Source of the DNA: Lachnospiraceae bacterium
Lineage (GTDB): Bacteria; Bacillota_A; Clostridia; Lachnospirales; Lachnospiraceae
DNA length: 19,746 bases
Direction: 5' to 3'
Assembly: GCA_028694115.1 (NCBI GenBank)
Contig: JAQUUB010000082.1
Coordinates: 1 to 19,746 of the forward strand
The notes under the pieces are model-generated. The model had not been told where the DNA came from, made no database searches, and saw only the letters and a list, made by a program, of their open reading frames with translations. Shown here in pieces: positions 15,090 to 19,746 of this stretch. The stretch's first letter is position 1. Every line of letters starts with the position of its first letter. The translations under genes were made by a program, and so were the position numbers.

Positions 15090-15451
15090 AATAAAATGAT
15101 GCTTTCCTGTGGTGATGTTTCATGTTCTTTTTCTGATTCTGATTTAGAATGAGAATTAGAATGACTGTCACCTGTGTCTGTTGATGGATGGATAGAATCA
15201 AGATTCTCAGATAAAAGTTCTTCTTTTTCCTTACGAATTTGTGACAAGGTATGCGTATGCTCCTTTACTTTGCCCTTACTGATTTCCTTGGAAAAGCGGA
15301 AGCCTCTCTCCACTGTCTCATCGATAGAAGCTGAGGCAGCTTCATTACCACTTGTAGTAAATCTAGCTGCCTCATCACTAATAAATCTTTTCATGTCACT
15401 TCCAAACCGGTTCTTATTATCGAAGGTAACGTCTGTTGTTTTAAACTCCAT
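15029..15451 (-). CDS. Uncharacterised polar protein between methyltransferase and coupling protein
   Basis: I do not recognise this 140-residue frame. ATG 15451 overlaps the end of the methyltransferase gene and the frame overlaps the start of the coupling protein by 61 bases. Residues 1-90 are charged and helix-prone (ERGFRFSKEISKGKVKEH, then SQIRKEKEELLSE); residues about 95-120 are Ser/His/Glu-rich (SHSNSHSKSESEKEHE); the last 25 look non-native. Two readings are possible: a genuine small element gene coupled to its neighbours, or, for its first 25 residues, the frame-shifted C-terminus of the methyltransferase, since MEFKTTDVTFDNKNRF would sit where the end of the AdoMet domain is expected. 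No good RBS is visible. Confidence 0.4.
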   Translation of the reverse strand: MEFKTTDVTFDNKNRFGSDMKRFISDEAARFTTSGNEAASASIDETVERGFRFSKEISKGKVKEHTHTLSQIRKEKEELLSENLDSIHPSTDTGDSHSNSHSKSESEKEHETSPQESIILLWGSRKRPSLSLVLTGSCFP

Positions 15452-16256
15452 AGCCAACCACACCACTTCCAGCAAATGAATCCAATACGGTCTCCCCACT
15501 GTATGTTACAAATTGCAAAATCTGTTCACATAGAGAGACCGGAAGTTCACTTTGATGAATCCTAATATTCTTAGGAACCGGCTGCACATCAAACATAGTT
15601 GGTAACATACCATTGCAACCACTCATATAACACAGTTCTCCCATTTGATCAGATTTCTTCTTATCAATTCTCATGCTTCTTGCTTTCCCTTTGGAGAAAA
15701 TCATGATGTCCTGCGTATTCTTGGATTTACGCCCAGTATTACTCACAAAGCTTCCCTTTTTCCAAGGAACCTTTGAATAGTAGACAAATCCGGCTTCCTT
15801 TGCATACTGTTTAATCTGATACAGATAGTCATAGTTGTTTTCATTTTCTGCCGGTAATACCTCAACAAGAAAGCACCCTTCCTTCAATACCCTTGCTTTT
15901 TCAACAAAATCTTCTTTTGAGTATTTAAAGCAATCATACACAGCAAAAGCTCTGGTTCCACCTTTATTGGATTTCATATCAAGCCAAGGGTGATCTGTCA
16001 AAATACAATCAATACTCTCGTCTTCTAACATTGACAAATCCCTTCCATCTCCTTCAATCAGAATGCATGCTTCCTTATCAGAACCAATCGTTTTATAGAT
16101 TCCCTTTGCAATACGTTCAAAGTAGATTCCAATGTTGTCATATATTCTTGCTCTAATTGTTTCCTGCGGTTTTTCACCAACCTCGTTATAGGCATCTAAA
16201 AGAGTAAACTTCTCTTTGTATTTAAAGGAATCAAATAATTTTTCTGCTAATGTCAT
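15441..16256 (-). CDS. Beta-class DNA methyltransferase, apparently truncated at the C-terminus
   Basis: Start set at ATG 16256, with GGAGG 7 bases upstream; the frame stays open further up but without an RBS. The 271-residue product has catalytic motif IV as TDHPW near residues 88-92 (in place of DPPY/W) and AdoMet motif I as DSFAGSGVVG near 258-267, the last feature before the stop. Motif IV before motif I is the beta class of N6-adenine or N4-cytosine methyltransferases; the TDHP[YW] form occurs in mobile-element enzymes. Relatives continue 25-30 residues past motif I, so this copy is likely shortened by a frameshift. If active it would methylate element or host DNA. The neighbouring HpaII-type fragment is not an obvious partner, since HpaII's mate is a C5-cytosine enzyme. 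Confidence 0.7.
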   Translation of the reverse strand: MTLAEKLFDSFKYKEKFTLLDAYNEVGEKPQETIRARIYDNIGIYFERIAKGIYKTIGSDKEACILIEGDGRDLSMLEDESIDCILTDHPWLDMKSNKGGTRAFAVYDCFKYSKEDFVEKARVLKEGCFLVEVLPAENENNYDYLYQIKQYAKEAGFVYYSKVPWKKGSFVSNTGRKSKNTQDIMIFSKGKARSMRIDKKKSDQMGELCYMSGCNGMLPTMFDVQPVPKNIRIHQSELPVSLCEQILQFVTYSGETVLDSFAGSGVVGYGV

Positions 16257-16473
16257 CTTGACACCTCCGTAATATATTCTAGGACTTAATCTTGCCATAC
16301 AGGGTGTCCTTAAAACAGGACTTACTGAAACTATTTTTTCAGACAAAACAGCTTGCTGCCAAACAAAAACTTCTATAGGTAATCTATATATAAAGCAGCA
16401 AAGCCATTCTGCCCTTATGACTTTATAATATAAAGGTAGCATTAGTATCCCGCTTTTTCACTGTCCTGCTAGT

Positions 16474-16833
16474 TTACTTTTTTCTGTTTAAGAGCAATAA
16501 ATTGCTGCGAATACTCCTCTTTGTATTCACAAGCATTTCACCTAACACATGCATCTCAAAATCATTGCAATCTTCAAGAAGCATTTTCAGTTCTTCATCA
16601 TAATCAATCTTTTTAATTTTTTCTGTGCCATATAGCAATTCATCCGGAGCCACTTCAAGAGCTTCTGCGATTCGATATATCGCTTCCACACTGGTATTTC
16701 TACTGGCTTTTTCTATTCTGTTCATATGTTGTGGAGACAGATCTCAAAGTTCTGCAAGCTTCTCCTGCGTGATTCCTCTTTTTAACCTTATCTCTCTTAT
16801 TCCTTCTCCCACTTTGCCGTAATCAATGTCCAT
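16474..16833 (-). pseudogene. XRE-family regulator interrupted by in-frame TGA
   Basis: From ATG 16833, preceded by GAGGAGG at ideal spacing, the frame reads a normal XRE helix-turn-helix (VGEGIREIRLKRGITQEKLAEL), then TGA at 16744-16746, then continues in frame as DLSPQHMNRIEKASRNTSVE and the usual dimerisation tail to a stop at 16474. One base change in what was probably a Cys or Trp codon explains it. The intact gene would encode about 119 residues. The stop falls inside the DNA-binding motif, so the product should be dead; ATG 16725 just after the stop could only give a domain without the first helices. It is divergent from an intact XRE gene, the arrangement of an element's repressor pair. 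Confidence 0.85.
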
Positions 16834-16867
16834 TTAGAACCTCCTCTAAAAATATTTGTATGTTTTT

Positions 16868-16954
16868 TAGTCGCTCGGCTAATGCTTAGTCTATGGACTA
16901 TTCATTTTTTCGTCAATAGCCTATATATTTAAAAAAGTCATAGTCTATAGAATA
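16868..16954. promoter_or_regulatory. Array of four operator-like 14-mers between divergent XRE genes
   Basis: Four copies of a motif near TAGTCTATAGACTA: TAGTCGCTCGGCTA at 16868-16881 (10 of 14), TAGTCTATGGACTA at 16887-16900 (13 of 14), TCGTCAATAGCCTA at 16910-16923 (11 of 14) and TAGTCTATAGAATA at 16941-16954 (13 of 14). The consensus is a perfect palindrome. Leftward, TTGACG (16911-16916) and TAGACT (16888-16893), 17 bp apart, form a promoter covered by the second and third copies. Rightward, TATATT at 16924-16929 is a possible -10. This is the layout of an autoregulated repressor switch in phages and conjugative elements. Confidence 0.6.
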
Positions 16955-16966
16955 TGAGGTGTGCTT

Positions 16967-17317
16967 ATGGAAGACAAGTTGAAAGAGATTGGTTCGCTAA
17001 TACGCCAAGCTCGAAAAGAGAAAAACCTAAGCCAATCCGATTTAGCCGACCTAATACAAATCTCAATATCCCACATGAGCGATATTGAAAATGGCAAAAA
17101 GAAGATTGGAATTGATATCTTTATGAAAATCACAGAAGCCCTTGATGTATCTGCCGACTGGCTCCTGCGTACAAATACTTCAAATGTCAAATCCATTCAG
17201 AATCACGAAGCATTAGATGTGCTTACCGACTGCACAACTCAAGAAACAGAAGTCATCTTAAAACTGATGAAAGAAATTAAATCCGCTCTTCGGAGTGTGG
17301 AAGATAAAAAATCATAG
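16967..17317 (+). CDS. XRE-family transcriptional regulator, intact
   Basis: Start taken at ATG 16967, with GAGG 7 bases upstream, rather than a GTG two codons earlier. The 116-residue protein has a complete helix-turn-helix in residues about 5-60 (GSLIRQARKEKNLSQSDLADL, then ISISHMSDIENGKKKIGID, then ITEALDVSADWLL) and a short tail with a helical stretch (ETEVILKLMKEIKSALRS) for dimerisation. It resembles repressors of integrative elements. It is read toward the HpaII fragment, away from the element genes, and four palindromic 14-mers in its upstream region suggest that it represses itself and the leftward element transcript. A terminator follows 3 bases after the stop. Confidence 0.88.
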   Translation: MEDKLKEIGSLIRQARKEKNLSQSDLADLIQISISHMSDIENGKKKIGIDIFMKITEALDVSADWLLRTNTSNVKSIQNHEALDVLTDCTTQETEVILKLMKEIKSALRSVEDKKS

Positions 17318-17320
17318 ATA

Positions 17321-17367
17321 TGTCCTAAAAGCCAATCGTTTCTTAGCCTTTAGGACATTATTTTTTT
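17321..17367 (+). terminator. Rho-independent terminator of the intact XRE gene
   Basis: A 9-bp stem, TGTCCTAAA (17321-17329) with TTTAGGACA (17349-17357), is followed by TTA and seven T. The loop is about 19 bases, longer than usual. Confidence 0.75.
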
Positions 17368-17416
17368 GCCCTTTTTCTCTTATACTTACTTCATCATAAA
17401 GAATAAGAAGGGAGAA

Positions 17417-17545
17417 CTATGGCACAAAAGTATATAGCAAATGTCCTGTAATCGGATCCGGTGCCGCTTCACACTGTATAGCTCCCTCAGGTACCTTTTT
17501 ACCTCTTTTGGCATCGTATCTCTTATAAAAAACACATCCTTCCAT
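17417..17545 (-). other. 42-codon open frame downstream of the HpaII fragment, possible gene scrap
   Basis: The minus strand is open from ATG 17545 to TAG 17417 and reads protein-like (YKRYDAKRGKKVPEG, then CEAAPDPITGHLLYTFVP). It overlaps the end of the HpaII-like frame in another phase and has no usable RBS spacing, so it may be the C-terminus of a different gene joined to the fragment by deletion. I do not recognise it. On the opposite strand, AAGGGAG at 17408-17414 leads an ATG at 17419 that runs only ten residues to TAA 17451, perhaps a beheaded gene start. Confidence 0.25.
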
Positions 17546-17792
17546 CCTCTTTGTAAATCGTTGCAAAACCATGCTTAGAAGTTGATCCTCTTTCAAGCTT
17601 GGTATTTTTCAAGAGATAGCCTTCAAAATAATCACGATTATAAATGTGATATGCCAATACTTCACCATCAGATGCTACAATAATATATCCCCCATTTGCT
17701 TCATCGTGACCATCCCACTCTTTCGAAGGCATCATGCCTAACGCAACCGAACAAAGAAATTTCTTAAACTTAAATTTATAAAAATATCGCAT
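17523..17792 (-). pseudogene. C-terminal fragment of an HpaII-family restriction endonuclease
   Basis: The 89-residue frame contains the recognisable end of HpaII-type enzymes: KKFLCSVALGMMPSKEWDG, NGGYIIVASDGEVLAYHIYN, and a tail with NTKLERGSTSKHGFATIY. HpaII enzymes have about 350 residues and cut CCGG, so roughly three quarters is missing at the N-terminus. The usual last residues after YKEDG are also replaced by MCFL and a stop, so both ends are broken. There is no promoter or RBS; the frame begins within a few bases of the terminator of the GGDEF gene. It is a leftover of a restriction-modification system; the matching cytosine methyltransferase is not in the window. Confidence 0.78.
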
Positions 17793-17793
17793 T

Positions 17794-17818
17794 AAAAAAA
17801 GGCTGTTTCCAGCCTTTT
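17794..17818 (-). terminator. Rho-independent terminator after the GGDEF/HD-GYP gene
   Basis: On the minus strand AAAAGGCTG, a GAAA tetraloop, and CAGCCTTTT form a 9-bp stem that runs into seven T (17794-17800). It ends the transcript from 19649 and lies 34 bases past that gene's stop. Confidence 0.92.
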
Positions 17819-17852
17819 GATCTTTTTCATATCATACTTTTTCCTAGGTTGA

Positions 17853-19649
17853 TTATATATCCTCCTGCTGAATTACTTCTACAAACACATCGACTAATTC
17901 TTTTGAAAATTGAATATTCACGTTTCTTTTCAGTTCTTCAATTGCCTCTTCTTTTGTTAAACTATCTTTATAACTTCTTTCACTAACCATAGCATCAAAA
18001 GAATCTGCAATTGCTATTATCCTAGATTGTAGCGGTATTTCATCTCCTTTAAGTTTTTTGGGATATCCTGAGCCATCCAATCTTTCATGATGTGCTAGCA
18101 CATACTCTGCCATTTCAGACATACTGTTTACTGTACTTAAAATTCGATAGCCTATCTCAGAATGTTGCTTCATTTTTTCCCATTCTTCTTTGGTCAGCTT
18201 TCCTTCTTTATTCAAAATAGATTCTTCAATTGCAACTTTTCCAATATCATGTAAAAGCCCTGCCACTTTCAATTCCTTTACCTGATCTTCTGGTAAATGG
18301 AGTGCATTTCCCATCATTTCACATAACACGGACACTCTTTGTGAATGGCGTTCTTCTCTTGAATTTTTCTCATGAAGTGTTGTAATAATTGTATAGATGG
18401 CAGCTCCACGCATGCTTTGACTTTCTAACATCTTATTTCGATACATGTAATCTTCTGCCTTTTTAATAATGTCCTGAAGTGACACGTCTTCCACGCTTTT
18501 TGTTGCATATCCAAAGGATACGGAAATATTAATTTCACGTATTTTTATCTGCTCTGCCATTTTTTTGAACTCTAATACATGCTTTTGCGCTTCTTCTTCC
18601 GCCGTATTTGGCGATAAAATAATAAATTCATCTCCTCCATGTCTGCATATCACGTGCTGATTGGTATATATTTTCTCTAATAACTCAGCAATTTTTTTGA
18701 TATAAATATCTCCTGTTGCATGACCAAACGAATCATTGATCAACTTAAGACCATTTACATCGCCCATCGTAACTGACATCGGAATATATTTGCTATCTGA
18801 AAGACGTTTCATTTCCATGTCAAAATACCTTCGATTGTAAAGTCCTGTCAACTGATCTCGATAGCTTAAAAACTGTAATTTTTCTTCTAATTCTTTTCTT
18901 TTTGTAATATCATTTATTATCACAGCAATCTGATCTTGATCTGGTTGAAATACAAAAACTTCATAATATACCTCTGTAACTGGCTGATATCTTTCATAGT
19001 GAGATGGTACACCTGTTTTTATTGTCTTTTCCAAATTGTTAATCATCATCTCATCCATATTTTTATGAATGTCACGAATCTTTTTGCCCATCATAAATTC
19101 TTTTGTCATTCCAATCATTCGGTTATGACTTTCATTACAATCAATTAGAATATAATCTGGGACTTCCAAATTCTGATTTCCTTCATATACGGCAAGTCCT
19201 AATTGCATCTCTTGTACAAGTGCCTTATATTTACGTTCACTGATTAATAGTTTTTTATCTGACTCTACGATTTGTTCATACTGCCTTCTTAATTCTTCTT
19301 CTGAAGCCATAATTTGTTGAACATACGCATTAAGTTCTTCATTTGTAGCCATCAGTTCCTCATTACTGATATTAAGTTCCGTTTCTGTATCATGCACTCT
19401 TTTCACAAGTCGACGTATTAAACCATATAACAGTAAAGCTGTTACAATTACATATCCGATACCTTTGTAGGTGGATACAAACAACCACATTTCCCGATTT
19501 TGAAATAAAGTTGTTACAATTCTGTCCGAAAAAATAATCCAAAAAATACCAATTAAAAAATAAATCAAACAAATTCGAATGACTCCCATTTGATATTGAT
19601 TATTTCTTTTACGAAAAAAAGAACTTATTTGTAGCAATTTATTTTTCAT
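17853..19649 (-). CDS. Membrane-bound PAS-GGDEF-HD-GYP cyclic-di-GMP protein
   Basis: A complete 598-residue signalling protein. Two membrane helices (about 22-42 and 55-78) are followed by a Glu/Asn-rich coiled coil (about 86-140), a PAS-like domain (about 140-250), a GGDEF domain (about 258-410) and an HD-GYP domain (about 430-590). GGDEF residues 338-342 are intact and DQLTGLYNRR opens the domain, so diguanylate cyclase activity is expected; the usual RxxD inhibitory site is absent (TNQH instead). HD-GYP has HDIGK at 467-471 and HHERLDGSGYP at 520-530, so phosphodiesterase activity is also expected. Having both suggests that the PAS or membrane part switches direction. RBS GGAGG lies 5 bases before ATG; the gene stands alone with its own promoter and terminator. 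Confidence 0.95.
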   Translation of the reverse strand: MKNKLLQISSFFRKRNNQYQMGVIRICLIYFLIGIFWIIFSDRIVTTLFQNREMWLFVSTYKGIGYVIVTALLLYGLIRRLVKRVHDTETELNISNEELMATNEELNAYVQQIMASEEELRRQYEQIVESDKKLLISERKYKALVQEMQLGLAVYEGNQNLEVPDYILIDCNESHNRMIGMTKEFMMGKKIRDIHKNMDEMMINNLEKTIKTGVPSHYERYQPVTEVYYEVFVFQPDQDQIAVIINDITKRKELEEKLQFLSYRDQLTGLYNRRYFDMEMKRLSDSKYIPMSVTMGDVNGLKLINDSFGHATGDIYIKKIAELLEKIYTNQHVICRHGGDEFIILSPNTAEEEAQKHVLEFKKMAEQIKIREINISVSFGYATKSVEDVSLQDIIKKAEDYMYRNKMLESQSMRGAAIYTIITTLHEKNSREERHSQRVSVLCEMMGNALHLPEDQVKELKVAGLLHDIGKVAIEESILNKEGKLTKEEWEKMKQHSEIGYRILSTVNSMSEMAEYVLAHHERLDGSGYPKKLKGDEIPLQSRIIAIADSFDAMVSERSYKDSLTKEEAIEELKRNVNIQFSKELVDVFVEVIQQEDI

Positions 19650-19686
19650 GTAACCTCCATTAAAAGTGATGGGTTAAGTAAGTTTT

Positions 19687-19692
19687 ATTATA
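19687..19692 (-). promoter_or_regulatory. -10 (TATAAT) of the GGDEF/HD-GYP gene
   Basis: A perfect TATAAT on the minus strand, 37 bases before the ATG. No convincing -35 is found at 16-18 bp. The remaining 54 bases to the window edge hold no recognisable feature. Confidence 0.5.
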
Positions 19693-19746
19693 GTAGACTA
19701 TGTTACATTTTATCATAAAAAAGGATTGAATGGAATTCTTTTATCC

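Noticed and set aside
16300..16340. Hairpin with GTCCT and AGGAC arms upstream of the methyltransferase
   Set aside because: The stem is only five base pairs and no T run follows, so it is neither a terminator nor a convincing regulatory element.
16257..16442. 62-residue N-terminal extension of the methyltransferase frame
   Set aside because: The strong GGAGG before ATG 16256 and the start of recognisable sequence (MTLAEKLFDSF) favour the shorter form. The extension is rich in Cys and Trp and unlike a domain.
12945..17820. AGCCTTT near both ends of the mobile remnant as attachment-site repeats
   Set aside because: Seven shared bases in AT-rich DNA are expected by chance, and the right copy is part of a terminator stem.
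19687..19700. TAGTCTA next to the GGDEF promoter as a fifth XRE operator
   Set aside because: Only half the motif matches and the other arm is absent. One 7-mer in this region is weak evidence.
1..19746. CRISPR arrays, tRNA and rRNA genes, insertion sequences
   Set aside because: No regularly spaced repeats, no cloverleaf or rRNA-like segment and no transposase reading frame were seen on either strand.

Overview
The window looks like chromosome from a low-GC, strictly anaerobic member of the Clostridia, probably a Lachnospiraceae-like gut bacterium. This rests on AT-rich DNA, strong GGAGG-type ribosome binding sites, TATAAT-type promoters, a clostridial anaerobic sulfite reductase operon (asrABC) and conjugative-element genes typical of that group. 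I cannot name a species from the sequence.

Left part (1-6165): the 3' end of a flavodoxin-like gene; a leftward group of a LysR regulator, a short MetE-like methyltransferase and a LysE-family exporter, with a clear terminator after lysR; then a rightward three-gene ABC importer of the iron-complex/cobalamin type (lipoprotein, FecCD permease, ATPase). The importer meets the asr operon tail to tail with overlapping stop codons.

Middle part (6162-12940): a leftward operon of an FNT channel followed by asrA, asrB and asrC, which should reduce sulfite to sulfide and let hydrosulfide out. Upstream lies a second leftward operon of a pyridoxamine kinase-like gene and two different Crp/Fnr regulators. 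Divergent from it are a TIGR04076-like small cysteine protein and an HD-domain protein. Two kinds of palindrome tie this area to the ABC importer: ATGTTGCA-N2-TGCAACAT (before the importer and before the TIGR04076 gene) and CGTGA-N6-TCACG (before the FNT-asr operon and in the importer leader). At three promoters the palindrome centre lies exactly 29.5 bp upstream of the first base of a -10-like hexamer, the geometry of class II Crp/Fnr activation. My reading is a small regulon for sulfite and metal or tetrapyrrole metabolism run by the two neighbouring Crp/Fnr proteins; this is inference.

Right part (12954-17820): a decayed conjugative-element or phage-like remnant. It holds a VirD4-type coupling protein lacking its usual first membrane helix, an uncharacterised polar protein, a beta-class DNA methyltransferase that stops right after its AdoMet motif, an XRE regulator broken by an in-frame TGA, an intact XRE regulator, four related operator-like 14-mers between the two XRE genes, and the last part of an HpaII-type restriction endonuclease. 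The right end (17853-19649) is an intact membrane-bound PAS-GGDEF-HD-GYP protein for cyclic-di-GMP turnover, with its own promoter and terminator.
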